The translations under genes were made by a program, and so were the position numbers. A DNA stretch of 64,000 nt from Mucidula mucida. Its lineage: Eukaryota; Basidiomycota; Agaricomycetes; Agaricales; Physalacriaceae. The stretch covers positions 186,001-250,000 of the forward strand of contig JADNYV010000015.1 of the NCBI GenBank assembly GCA_015501055.1, written 5' to 3'. Every line of letters starts with the position of its first letter. Within the stretch, counting starts at the first letter, position 1. The notes under the pieces are model-generated. The model saw only the letters and a program-made list of their open reading frames with translations, did not search any database and was not told where the DNA came from. Positions 1 through 11,927 of this stretch are shown in pieces.

Positions 1-1361
1 GACGTGCAAGACGTTGGACGATGCTACCGTCGAACACGTCTTTAGCTTGCTGTGCATCAACATTTCTGCCAGTTCGCTCATCCAAAAACTCGACATGTTT
101 CACAAACTGGCTCGACGCGAAACGAATATCTGGCGCTTCGTGAAAAGCGTTGACATCAAAGGCGGGGATCCGAAATGGCAGGGTGCCATGAGTATATCAG
201 ACTTGCCTCTGAAGGAAGCCTTTTTATCATTGGAGAATGCCACTAAAGTCACGTACGTCCGTCATCTTCTTCATAGTACAGTCCTTCAATGATTCGTACA
301 GCTGGGCTTCCTACGTTCCAATAGAATGGGAGCTATTCCAGATCCTCATCTCCAGCTTACCTCTATTACCACAAGTCAGAGACGTCACTCTGTTTATCAA
401 CTACAGCGAGCCCCATCCGCGCCCACAGTACCTCTTTCAAAACCTCACCTCGCTCACAGCCAACTTCCACAGTAAATGCGCTTGGAGACAGTTCTACCAA
501 TACAGCCTAGTCCTCATCCTCCACTCCAGCCCCAATCTAACCCATCTCAAACTAACCAACCCCGCCATCGGTTCTGGCTACGCATCGTGTGACAAAGCTA
601 TCGAAGCACTCCCCAACCCAATGCGTATCACAGACTTCACTCTCGCCCAGCTCAAGCTCCCAGCCATCTCCATACTCCTCCGTCACTTTCGATTCCTCTC
701 GTCCATCAATCTGACCGAAACTTCATCCGACAACCTAGAGGACCTCTGGACGGCGCTCCACGGCGAAAACATCCACCTCCTAAAAATCCGATGCGACAAG
801 ATCTCTGCCGAGCTATTTGACTATCTTCTCTCTTACGATGGTCTTCAAAGCCTGATGCTCAGATTCGAAGAGGATTCACCGCGAGGCGACGCGCTCGCCG
901 GGGTCTTTTTCTCCCAAGTACTCCCGCACCACCACAAGACCATCACGCGCCTGGTCTTACAACCCGAATTCGAAGGCGCGTGGTCGTTTGGCGAGCATAC
1001 TTCTGGTGCTATATTCCAATGCACGCGGCTGCGCTTCCTGTGGATGACTATTCGTGTCTCACAACTCGACTTGGCCCCGCAGCTCGTGGAATCGGCGCAC
1101 TTGTTTGAGGAGCTCGAAGAGCTTTATGTGCAATGCCCGTCGTCATTCTCGAAACGCGCGCCAGAGACGTCCCATGGGGACAGGTATGGCGCGAAGAGGG
1201 TGATGGAGGATATGATTGTGGGACTCGAGGTGCCAGCACGGGATCCGTATAGGCGGTTGAAGGTGGGCATTGAACCACTGGGGTCGAGCATGAAGGCGGT
1301 TCAGAAGAATGACAAGCTGGTGTTCGAACTCGACAGTCCGCCCAGAGGCTATCGAGGATAG
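1..1361 (+). CDS. F-box/LRR-like protein, 5' end missing
   Basis: The reading frame is open from the left edge of the window, so the true start and any F-box lie outside it. A 49-bp intron (253-301, gtacgt...acag) joins the first exon to a long second exon ending at the TAG at 1359-1361; the visible product is about 436 residues. The sequence has irregular leucine-rich segments (SPNLTHLKLTNP, FRFLSSINLTE, LQSLMLRF, TRLRFLWMTI) spaced like the degenerate LRRs of basidiomycete F-box proteins. Such proteins normally present substrates to an SCF ubiquitin ligase; that role is family knowledge only, because the F-box itself cannot be seen. Codon use and intron size match the neighbours. It could also be an LRR orphan without an F-box. 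Confidence 0.6.
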
Positions 1362-1620
1362 CTAGCCGTGTGTGTTTGATGGTTGCATCGGAAGTGTTCT
1401 TGACTCTTGTATCTCAGCGCGGGCTTTGGTTGTTTGATATAGGATCTTCACTTGCTGCCCTTCGAGTCCGAGTCGAGTTGTTGATGGTTTAGTGTTATAC
1501 AAACGAAAGGCATTGCAATCAACCAATTTGTCAAGCTAACTTTCTGGGATGGATACCTGGACCTTGAGGCACTCTTCCGACGCAGATGTGATCTTCCCAA
1601 AGACCTGGAGGACGAAAGAC

Positions 1621-2141
1621 TTACTCTCCCAGTGATTCTAGACGAATAAATTGTACATCGTCTTTTGAACACACTTTAAGGACTATGATTTCGTGGGAAA
1701 TGGGACCGTTTTGACGGTAGTGTTCGACGCGGACGACAGCGCACCCTTCCAGGTCGGCGAGCCTGTGCCGCGAAGTGTGATCTGGATTCGTCAAAGACTG
1801 CAGCCATTGCGTCGTTGCTGTGTACGTGACTTCGAAGGCTACAACGCTTGAAATGGGGTATAGGGCTCGCATCAGCGAGCGACCTTTTTCGAGATTCGGT
1901 ATGAAAAGCCTTCTCAACATGGCTGCTGAGAATGGGTAACGGCGTACACACTGCTTCAATGTCTCTCCGATCTCGTTCACATGCGCTTGGGATTCTGAAG
2001 CAGTATTGGGAAGACGCTTGTCAAAGGTCGAAATGACCTGTCCAATTCTGACAACATAGAGCAAAGGATTACACCCGCTGGATTTGCAGAGTTGGACCTT
2101 GAAGAAAATAAGTATATCGCTATAATGCGTCGAGGGTCCAT
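1621..2141 (-). CDS. short member of an orphan family (paralogue of the gene at 40.5 kb)
   Basis: Two exons, 2141-2098 and 2047-1621, separated by a 50-bp intron, give 471 nt and a 156-residue product with the stop at 1621. The first codons (MDPRRIIA) match the start of the 40,532 gene (MDPQCIIA). The body aligns with that gene through LMRALYPI versus MMRAQYPI, NPDHTSRHRL versus RPDHASPHRL, VVRVEH versus IVRVEH, and FIRLE in both. The paralogue continues for a further 280 residues with heptad repeats and a membrane anchor; this copy stops after LESLGE, so it is either a truncated copy or a short isoform. Downstream bases 1530-1610 remain open in another frame and could be a decayed remainder. 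No known domain is recognised. Confidence 0.45.
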
Positions 2142-3269
2142 TTAATCAAGAACCCCGCTGCTAACTATAGGAATATATTCGTAAGGAGGTGCATGAAAAG
2201 GAACGCACATCAATTTTGGCCTTTGAGCTTGCAGTGGGCAGCCTCTGCTGTTTACCTGGCACGATGCGTTTCTCGAGAAGCGCGCTTCATTACAAAGCGG
2301 TCGTCGTTGGAGATGGCAGAATGTTTGATGTGGAAGCAGCCCTAGTTTGACGAGCAGTGAGCAGGGCCAGGGCGACGGGGTGCGTTGTGAAGAGCGGTAT
2401 GAAACTTGCATTAGAAATAGAAAAGAAAAACAACTCACAGACCAGACAATTTGCTCTTCAATGAGCTTCAAAATATACGCGTACAGGTTTCCCTCGACTG
2501 GTGGGCTCGCCAGGTTGTGCGAATCCTTCAGAATCCTACTCACGAGACGTTCCATCCAGATGAGCTCGGTGTTGAGGATGATTGATGGTGACAGTGATCA
2601 TGCTCTGGGAACACACTCGGAATCGAAGTATACCAGAAATAAAGACAGTAAAGACTCAGAAGAGGTCGCGCGCAACAGAGATTTAATTTTTAGGCGCGCG
2701 CTACGGGTATTCACCGGGTTCGTGATTATCGGACCACGTCGCAGCGGAAGAAGATGTCAAGAGAGCGTCATCTGGCAGGCATTATATGGGAGATGATGGT
2801 GGTTTCTTACCTATTCCGGTGGTCAACCGGTGGTGGATAACTACACAGCGTGATGTGACTTTATCTAGAAGCAGGTGTGATGGTCACCAATCCTGAAGTT
2901 GAACCTTGAATCCGTACCGGTGCAATTCCAGCGAAGACTTCTGTCAGGCTGAATGTTCCTTGATCTCGCTATACTCCCTTGGTGCAGTGAGCCTTAGTCT
3001 CTAACTTCCGTTGCCACAGCTCAGCTTACCATTTTTCATAAGGATTGCGGCTTATACCAACCTTATACAGCAGGTTACCTACCCATAATGAGGAATAGAT
3101 GACCCTTGCAAGCGGTGCGCAATTCAAAAGGAATACGCCGGTATCAGGATCTCACCGCTAGCCCCGTGTGTCTATACTTATACAGCTTCAAGTGCTTCTT
3201 GATAGTGCTTTCTGCTCGCAGCCAATCAGCTACTTTAGTCTCAGTCTCTCACTGCGTAGTATCAAAACC
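2142..3269. other. intergenic, one weak exon candidate
   Basis: A minus-strand open stretch at about 2600-2457 reads like coding sequence (LNTELIWMERLVSRILKDS) and is followed by a gtgag donor, but I could not connect it to a start or to another exon. It may be a remnant of an upstream copy of the orphan gene. The rest, including the 600 bp before the start at 3270, shows only pyrimidine-rich stretches compatible with a promoter. Confidence 0.3.
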
Positions 3270-6200
3270 ATGTCGATGGAGCAGCACTCCGACCGCTCGT
3301 CGGACGTTAGGTTTAGCGAGGCGAAGAATATGCTCCGAGCCAGCGCGAACAACAAACCTTCGAAAGGGGAGCGGCGCTCAAACCAATATGGTGCGTCGCG
3401 CACAGAGAGATGACGCTGAGCCTTACGAGCCTTGCAAACGTAGGACAAGCACTTGTGGATGTCACGGATACATACTCGAATGTGGCGGAGAGTGACGCCG
3501 CATCAGCGACATTCTCAATTGTCAAGGATCACGTCAGTAAATTCGCGGACAACAGCAAAATTCTTATGTCGGTACTGGACGAGGTGGCGAAGGTCCACCC
3601 CTTCATTCAAGGTATTCATTACTTACTGTAGCATCGTGGCTTAACATACTAACATGATACTAGTGGCTGTGTCTCTGTTCAAAGCCGCTGTGATGCTTGA
3701 GATCCGCCGGCACGAAAACGATGAAAAGGTGTTGGCACTGAACGTCGCTATGTACGACATGATGTCTGTTATGGGACTGTACGGTGACAATGACTCTACT
3801 TTTGCAAATCCGCTGACTGGCGTCTGTAGACTTCAACAAATCTCGAACCCACGACATCAGGGTCTGGATGGACAAACTGTAGAGGAACGCTTACTTGGGC
3901 GGATGGACGATATAATCGAGTCTATCACGCGATGTGCTAAACTCTGCGACAGTTATCAAAAGCGGCGTATCGCAGGTTGGAATCTATTGTATTCGTCGAG
4001 CTTTGTTGACGCCTAGACAGTAAAAATCCTAACGAGCCACAAATGGGAGATCAAGTTCACCGACCTAGCCGAACAGTTCAGCGAACACAAGTCTGGGCTG
4101 CAACTCGATCTGCAGATCCACGCGAGCCTCACGCTCAGTGCAGCTAGCGTGACACTTTCTACGGTCAACGACAATGTGGCGATGATCATGAAAATGGTGT
4201 TTGAACTGATGAGATCACCGGAGGAGCGTGAACTCAGGACATTCATCGACTCGAAAGGCGGCGAGGACAAAGTCGTTAGAGATGAAGCTCTTCTTAGCGC
4301 CTTGTTACGAAAGCAGAAAGTTGAGAAAGGCCGGGGAGACAGCCGTGCAAAGCCGGGCCGGACGGAGCCCACGTTCACTGTGAAGGACTTGTGCGAGGAG
4401 ATTAGCAAGGACGTGGAGCAGGTCCTGAAAGACAACAAGAAAACCTTTGAAGAGAAGTTTGAGGCGCAGCAGCGTCAGCTTGAAGAGGTCAAAGTCACGG
4501 TCAGGCATGAGAGTGATCGTGTTATTGATGCAGTTCTTGCGGGTCCTCACGAAAGGATAAAAGATCAGGTGAGTAGCTGCTCATCATTCTTTCAATGTTA
4601 TAACATCTACGGACAGGATTTGTACCATATTTGGAAGGAGATGGTCCGTATGCATCAGGCGTCTCTAGATCGTGTGTTGACGTTTGTGCTAGGGCTGGAA
4701 AGGAAGCGTTAAGGCTCGACATCTCGTCATGGCCTTGCACGACCATTTCACAGAGCGCAAGCAACATGATGTTAACGCTCAGGACAATGCGCTTATGCAG
4801 ATACGACAAATAGCACAGGACACCACGTCGGCGGACACGAAAGTACAGGAAATCACTCAGGTTGCCCAGCAGGTCCCAGCCATGGACGTGGATGATCTCT
4901 GGGCATTGGAGTATGTCAACGTGTTCCGAGTGCAACCACTCATCGAGGCGCTGGATGACGATGTGTCTTCGTTTGTTACGGTAGCAGAGGTCAACGTGTT
5001 CACTGCTGCACGACCGCTTGGTTGGAGGTGAGTTATACTCCCTCTCACGTTATATACAAGTCATGACACGAAAGAAATCAGTCTTCTGCGCTGGATTGCA
5101 TATTGGACTATTGGTAAGCATAATGTATACTGTCGTTCTCGTTGTCTAAATACGGTGACACAGGATTTGAGTTCTCCATCAATTGGTACTACCGTCGCAT
5201 CATACGGCTGATTGACGAGATAACCTATCTATCCAAAAAAGCCTTGCCCCTCAATAGGTCTATCGTCAATGACTTCATTGACAGTCACCCATTTAGATTT
5301 ATCGACGACCTCTGTAATGGACTCCAATCTGCCACTGCCTTCGACAGTGTTGATTGGGACAACGACTCTTTATTCAATCGTTTCAAGCCCTACATTTTGA
5401 ACGAAGAAGCACGAATGGAGAATATGCTCCAGAGCGTCACATACAATCTCGATGACGAGAACACGTTAACCCTTGTTACTGGGGGTGGCCGACCGGAGAA
5501 GGTGAGTAACTCTTCAACGAGATGATGTATCTTTGACGCCCCATTGGTTTCAGTATATGATGACCCTCGTCTTTCTCCTCTGCAGGCGTGCAAGGTGCAT
5601 TGTCGAAGTTGCAGAACACACAACACTCGATTGGGAGGAGTTGGAGATTATTCAGGATTCTCTTGAAACAACGCGCAGCGCTGTCTGGAGGCGAATCGAC
5701 ACCTTGAAAGGCAAGTCCATCGATGGGATTGTACTGGAAATAGGACTTACGAAAATCAACGGGAAACTTATAGCTGTGTGTCGATTGCAGAATTTGAACC
5801 CCGATGAGCAGCTCAGAAAGTTCTTCTATGGGATGGTACGCATAACTCATCCTCGCATATAACAGCGGCTGAATATTATACTAGTATTGTTACATGTCGA
5901 CAGAAAATGATATGGGTGACTATTGGACTAGGAACATCCAAAATGGACTCGACGGGGGGGAAACCGTGCTTGTCAATGAAAGCGCAGACTCCGTCTCAAC
6001 AAGCGTCGACCTCGACAACGACTCTCTTTCTACGGAATCCGATGCCCTTCCATTCGCAGGAGACCCCGAACTTCCGTCGGAGGCGCATTTCAATAACGAC
6101 AGCCAGACTGTTTATGGTGTTCAATTCGAATCCCATTTCCCTCGTTCTCTCGATGTTGGTCTCTTCTTTGGTGCTCAAGAGGAATACGATCTCGACTTCA

Positions 6201-7630
6201 CTGCTCTCAGTCCGTCAATTCGATCAGCATCAGAAGACGACTCGTGTCAATCCCTTGTTGGCCATTGGATTGGTACGTATACGTACATGACCGGCGTGAC
6301 TGGAGAAACGGAGGGGCTTATTGCCTTTGATGTCACTGTTTACAATGACGATGGTACGTTCAGTGGCGAGGGCGTCGATCTGATTGGTAGATACGTGGTC
6401 AAGGGAGAGCTCAAGGATCTCCGCATCGTGTTTATCAAAACGTATACTTTACAGTGGAGTGGAAGCGACACTGTCTGGCAATACCAATGTCTGTTCGACA
6501 GGGACCAAGAGGAGATGCGGGGGACATGGGGTTATCCGACGAATAAAGAGGACATCCAATCGTACCTTGCGGGCAACGATTTCGCATGGTCCTTGGGCAC
6601 GTTCGTCTTCAAGCGTCGGCCAGTTGAATACTTCCTCTTCCGGTCCGAAGCGGACTTTGCCGCAAACCGCTTCAGAGCGCTTTGGACGTGGGCGATTCGT
6701 TCTGTGCTTCGGAAAGTCCAGTCCAAACACCTGCAGTGGAAGGTCATCCGCGACCATCGCGACCGCCGCCGCCGATACCTCGAGCTCACCGAACAGCGCA
6801 ACTCTGAAGCTGAAGCCATCGAATGGGCAGGGCTCTTGCAAACGATAACTCCTGAGACGTTGCGTTTTTGGGACTCTCTTCACCGTTTTAGAGAGCGGCG
6901 CACCATCGCCCATGGGGCACACTGCGACGGCTGCGGCGGCGGGCTCACTGCCTCGCGGCTCACTTGTGTCCAATGCTCGCGGGGCGAGATATCTCAAACA
7001 GTTGATTTGTGTGCTCAATGTATGGGCAGGAGTGTTTTTCGAGCATCGGATAAGAAGAAGCATACGCCGGGACACCATCTTCTACAGATTCGCAACTTGG
7101 TCCACAGGCGTCATGTATTGGCAGCGCTGTCTGCTGGGGAGGTGGCGCTCCAGTACGCTGATGCGCTGCTCGATTATGTCAAGGATAGAAATATGCCATT
7201 CGGGGACCCAACCTGCAAAGTCTGCGACAGGACTGTCACAAGGCCGGCTTGGTACTGTATTGACTGTGAATGTAAGCCCCCGGAGTATTCGAGAACTATC
7301 CAACTCACGAACTTATTAGACGGTGTCTTTATATGCTACGACTGCAATGCACGTACAATGGTCGAACAGCCCTGGCTCTTTGAGCGCCGCGCACACTCGG
7401 ATCCAAGCATTCATAGTTGGGCGCACACGCTCATGCTGATGCCACTGCCGGGAGACTCAGGCGTATCTCAAGCAGAAACTCCATCTATCGACGAGCGGCT
7501 TGTGCAGCTTTCAACCGGTGTAGAAGTCAATACCATTGAGATTGGTCGTTTACATGCGCGCTTGGACACGATGTCGATGCATATGGAGAGATTGGAGGCT
7601 TTATTGAATCGTCTTGTGGACTCCGAGTAA
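3270..7630 (+). CDS. large EF-hand and ZZ-type zinc-finger protein
   Basis: Eleven exons rebuilt by hand: 3270-3390, 3444-3611, 3664-3975, 4021-4569, 4618-4643, 4693-5027, 5082-5113, 5164-5501, 5554-5835, 5885-7271, 7320-7630. They total 3,861 nt, an exact multiple of three, giving 1,286 residues. The N-terminal 350 residues are helical and resemble the amino-terminal region of a large Agaricomycete family whose members often carry EF-hands. An EF-hand loop (DDDVSSFVTVAEV) lies near residue 480, followed by a helical region (WIAYWTIGFEF). Two cysteine clusters near residues 1,066-1,110 and 1,150-1,175 (CDGC, CVQC, CAQC; then CKVC, WYCIDC, CYDC) fit ZZ zinc fingers; removing the 48-bp intron 7272-7319 restores ZZ spacing. 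A coiled coil closes the protein. Start context aaaaccATG. Function unknown; calcium- and zinc-dependent protein binding is inference. Confidence 0.8.
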
Positions 7631-7799
7631 ATCATGAAGTGCTTCAGGAATGCTAGGACCTCCATAGGACTATTCTGAGGAAACATGCTGTTTATGTACC
7701 TTTACATCCCGAATTTAACTTGCTTTGGACCCTCTTTTTGTTTCTTATCCTCTCCTCCACTTACTTAGCTAGAACGACCAATCAAGGCTATAGGTCCGG

Positions 7800-8189
7800 G
7801 AGACTCGAAATCAGACCACAGAGTCTGCAAAGTCGGTCATCGTGAGGCACCAGTGGATGAACGCGATGACCAGCTCGTCACATGTAGTGTGCGCACAATA
7901 GTTGAACAGACATGTTGAGTGCCGAGCACACACAGATCCAAAGCATTCATAGTTGGGTGTACACGCTTGTGTTGGCGCCACTGCCGGCAGACTCGGGCAT
8001 ATCGGCACACAGACACAAACCGACGAGCGGCTTGCGCAGCTCTCAACCGGTGTGGAAGTCAATAATGCCACTAAGATTGGTCGTCTACACGCGCTTGGAT
8101 ACGATGTCGCAGGATACTCTGGTGCAGATATTGGAGGTGTTCTCAAGGTGTTCTTGAACTGTCTTGTGGATTACGAGGGCGATAAGTAA
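7800..8189 (+). pseudogene. decayed tandem copy of the EF-hand/ZZ gene 3' end
   Basis: The bases repeat the last 450 bp of the upstream gene in degenerate form. CIHSW-like, LAPLPADSG, DERLAQLSTGVEVN and IGRLHALG are recognisable beside HSWAHT, LMPLPGDSG, DERLVQLSTGVEVN and IGRLHARL of the intact gene, but the frame changes several times and there is no start codon. The copy also preserves the stretch around the second CxxC (caaagtc) upstream. The arrangement is a truncated direct duplication beginning about 170 bp after the parent stop codon. It can encode no full product. Confidence 0.75.
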
Positions 8190-8329
8190 ATTCATGAAGT
8201 CTCCAGCAAGAACCCTCTAGGAATCATTTCAGGCTCATTATCACTGTTCTGAAAAACATACCATGTATGTATACATTTACCTTTCACCGTGAAAACCAAG
8301 GCAGTCTTGCTGTTAGCCTTTGGTAATCA

Positions 8330-9132
8330 TCCTCACGAAACTTCGTATAGTAATGCCCCAGGATTCGTCGTCATCGTCGTGTGCATTCCGCTCTCTGCTG
8401 AGGTAGGCGCTGATGACTTGTCCGCGGGTGCTCATCGTCGCTAGACGCATACTGATCCGCGTCGACTTCGTTAGGGTGTATTAGACTATCAGCCTTACGG
8501 TGCAGACGGGTCTCGCGCCGCCTCCTTATTTGGGGTGATAACTTCTCTGACGGCATTTCGCGACGAGGCGTCGCTACAATCGTCAGCTTACTCCTTTTGT
8601 CAAGGAATGGCTGCGTCAGTCTCCATACAAGCTGCCATCCGGCTAGTGAATTTAAAGGGGCCCATGGCTTGCACGATTGTCTGACACATCGAGTACAGGT
8701 TGTACATCTCATGCTTTCTTGGGAAGAGAGACTCTAAAGTTCGCCGTTGAACCTGTCAGGGTGAAGGCGAGGCGAAAGACAGAAGGCTACAGAAGGGGAA
8801 AGCCAAGGGCCAGAAGCGGGACCCTGCGAGTCTGCTGCGAGTGATGATTCTCTGCAAGGTTGTCGACTCTGCTTGCCTTTTTTCATCCAGTAAGTTGCAA
8901 GAATACAATATATGTCTTCATTTGAGAACTGGAGGTGAATAACGAACACCTTGTCACTCGGCCGACACGTGGATGTTCCCTCAAGCTTGATAACCGGCGG
9001 ATCACTTTTGTAAGGGTCGTTTCGTTGCATCCATCTCTCCTCCGTCGAGACTTGTCCAATGGAACGACATCCACGCCTGTATATTTCTTCCACATGCTTC
9101 TGTGCGCCTGATTTCTCACCGGCCACCATCAC
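8330..9132 (-). other. possible small minus-strand gene, unresolved
   Basis: Open minus-strand stretches at 9132-8900 (VEEIYRRGCRSIGQV, DKVFVIHLQFSNEDIY) and 8330-8290 (HYYTKFREDDYQRL) have protein-like composition and a head-to-head position with the monooxygenase at 9176. I could not join them with splice sites and recognise no family. They may be exons of a small gene or remnants; the 40-bp gap to the monooxygenase start would make a very short shared promoter. Confidence 0.2.
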
Positions 9133-9175
9133 TATAAGTACTTAACGCTCTGTCTTTTCCTTGCCTGTTACAACA

Positions 9176-11143
9176 ATGGAGAATTCGCTACTTCCGCTCA
9201 AATTTATCGTGGTCGGAGGAAGCGTCGCAGGGCTTGCGGCGGCGTACACTTTGGGCAAAGCTGGCCACCAGGTCGTCATATTAGAGGCGGCAACTGAGGT
9301 AAGTCTACGCGCCTTAATTTCGCGAGTTATGGAAGACTGACAGTCGAAGAGGCTCAACTCGGTATCCGACATGAAGGTGGAATTCGTGTGCCCCCCAACA
9401 TGGCTCGACTAATGAGGGAATTTCCTGGTGTCGCGGACATCTTGGAGGAAAGGGGTACAAAGCTCACGGCGTATGTATTTGGCTATGCTCTTTGTGTGAT
9501 ATAACTCAGCTTTTTCACCTAGTTTGGAATTCCGTACGGGTAAGTACCTTCACGCGTACAGAGACGGGCAGCTTACCGGTGACTAGCAGAATCGTCCAAG
9601 ATCGAAGGTGCTATGACTCTCGACCCACAAATCATGTCCGACCTTGGTTCGGAATTTTATCTTGTCCCTGTATGACTCTCCCCCGCCGCCTCCCCTACAT
9701 TTTGCTAAACAATGATCATGTTTCTAGTACTATGACTATTGCATCCATTGTAGGATGCACTGTGCAACTCTTCCAAATATCTCTTTTCACTCGGGCTTCA
9801 AAGTACGACAAATCCAGACCTCTAAGGATGGTCCTTCAGTCGTGATCTCTTCCAAGGGAGACCGAGTGGAGGGTGATATTGTGAGTGAAGCGCTCGTCCA
9901 TCGTCCGTCCATGTGGGCTCAGAACTCTTTAGATTGTTGGGGCGGATGGACGGAATAGCGTCGTGCGGGAATTTATGATGCATCAGACCAGGGAGAACGA
10001 ACAGGACGAAGATGACGACGATTCGAGCTCGAACAGCACAGGTCCTGGTGTTCTGGCTTTAGTCCGCGACATCCCCGGGTACGTGATTTCTCTTTGTGCG
10101 ACCTGGGTGTATGAAATATTCTTCCAGTGCTACGCTATCTATCAAAATATCCGATATGATGCAGCATGAAGAGCTCACAACTTTAACAACGTCTACCACT
10201 GTGCGCGCTTCAATCACTTCCGTGAAATCTTCAATCGCTCACTTCGGATATTACAGTTCACGGTATGGATGGGTGATGGTGACAGCATCACGGGCGGAAG
10301 AGTGCGTCTTTTTCTTCTAGGAAGATCAAAGCTGACAACCTTGTCGTGTAGCATGGCGACGTCTATGTGCTAGGGCTGACCAAGTCGAAGTTGTCGGATG
10401 CTGGCGATTCGGACTTGGACTGGCATGACAGCACTCCGAGCTCCAACTTCTTGCGAGGAACTCGTACAAACTATGACCCTTTGTAAGATTTTAAATCTTT
10501 TCAGAAGACGTTGATTTACTTTTCTAGGGTGCGGAAACTTGTCAGCCTTGCCGACCGAGCCCATCCCACAATGCAAGTCATGTACCAACTAGACAATTAT
10601 GTCGACGTAAATGAACGCGCAGTTCTTGTCGGCGATGCTGCTCACTGCTCACCGGTACGTCTTTTCACCCTCAAAACCGATATGTGATATCTGACGCATG
10701 TTTCGTAGATCCATGCTACTTACAACACTGCGCTTGCTGTAAGTTCCTCCTTCGCTGTCACATACGCACACTCATGGGTTTTGCAGTGCGAGGACGCGTA
10801 CACCCTTGCGACGCTGTTCAGTCATCTCGTTAGCCGCTCGCAAATCCCTTCCCTCCTCAAAGGATACAACGAACTTCGCCTGCCGCGTTCCAAAACTTGC
10901 GCCACCAGCGAAATCACTTCGATGCTCAACAATCAGCTACCGCCTGGTGATCACCGCGCTCTGCGCAACCAAGGTCTCAACCACACCTTGACTATGGCTA
11001 AGGCGCCCGATGAACATGTAGAGGACCTCGCCGCTCTATGGCAAGCGTGGATTACGCTTACGAACTACGATGCGAAAGATGCTGTGGACGAGTGGTGGTT
11101 GGACTGGGGGCGCCATATACAGGCCCTTGGTGACAATGCATGA
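9176..11143 (+). CDS. FAD-dependent monooxygenase (salicylate hydroxylase-like)
   Basis: The first exon codes for a classical FAD/NAD-binding beta-alpha-beta unit (FIVVGGSVAGLAAAYTLG, then HQVVILEA). The middle carries the short VGADGRNSVVR motif (the DG motif of the group), and the 3' exons carry GDAAHCSP followed by NTALACEDAYTLA, the second FAD-contact motif of class A flavoprotein hydroxylases. About ten exons with introns of 45-60 bp are needed; clear ones are 10658-10709 (gtacgt...gtag) and 10741-10787 (gtaagt...gcag). Such enzymes insert one oxygen atom into an aromatic or terpenoid substrate using NAD(P)H. Two oddities: an acidic insertion (EQDEDDDDSSS) after the DG motif, and PIHATYN in place of the usual PxxGQG-type loop. 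Substrate unknown. Middle exon borders are uncertain. Confidence 0.8.
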
Positions 11144-11831
11144 GTTTGTATTGTTCCTTCTCGATTATTTATTTGTCGATAGATTGCTATTGCTATCCGC
11201 GCTGCTATCATTACCACTTATCTACCGGTCGACCACGTCAAGGAAACTTGTATTGACGTTCATGTGGCATCCTCTTCTCTAGGCTTCACCGTGTTTGATT
11301 CGACGGACGCTTATCTCACTCAGCCTTCGGAAGGTTGTTGATGTCTTTCGAAACCATCGCCCCTCGAGCAACTCTGGAGACAGCTATGTAACATTGTAGA
11401 GTTGTACATCTGTCAGGACACTGTACGCCCCGTTGGAATCAGAGGAGTGGATTGCGACCGTTCCAGTGCCAGTGCCCGCCGTCGCGTTGCTGTCGCTTCG
11501 AGCTCGTCCGTGTCCCTTCCGGGGGCCCTTGTGCCGTCTTGAAGCTGTATTCAATTGCAGTCGGATGTGGTCTATAGCGGACCAGACAGCAGAGTCGCAA
11601 GCAGCCACCGAAAAGGTCAGAACGAGCAAATTTACGCATTACACTCATAATATTAATATTAGGCAAGGTAAAGCGAACGTGTCAAGCTTCGACTGATCGT
11701 CATATGCGCCGTATTCTTCATCCTCCCACCTCCTTCAAGTCAAGATAGCCATTGTTCAGATGTACAATAAGGACGGCGCTCACATGCTCCGTAGATCGTG
11801 AGATGATCAAACTGGTTCTTGTCCTTTCTAC
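11144..11831. other. intergenic, nothing recognised
   Basis: About 690 bp between two plus-strand genes. I see no coding pattern with splice sites, no tRNA and no repeat; it presumably holds the terminator of the monooxygenase and the promoter of the orphan at 11,928. Confidence 0.4.
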
Positions 11832-11838
11832 ATATAAG
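11832..11838 (+). promoter_or_regulatory. TATA-like box
   Basis: catATATAAGacc lies about 95 bp before the start codon at 11,928 and is followed by a pyrimidine-rich leader, the usual layout of a strong fungal promoter. Confidence 0.4.
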
Positions 11839-11927
11839 ACCACCCCAGCGAACATCCTCTTCCAACCACATTTTTTTACCCCACCACACCGAACACCATC
11901 CGTCACCTTACATTATCAGCGGCAGCC

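Noticed and set aside
7082..7303. Retention of the 48-bp stretch 7272-7319 as coding (it is open)
   Set aside because: Removing it restores normal ZZ-finger cysteine spacing and it has proper splice signals, so I treat it as an intron.
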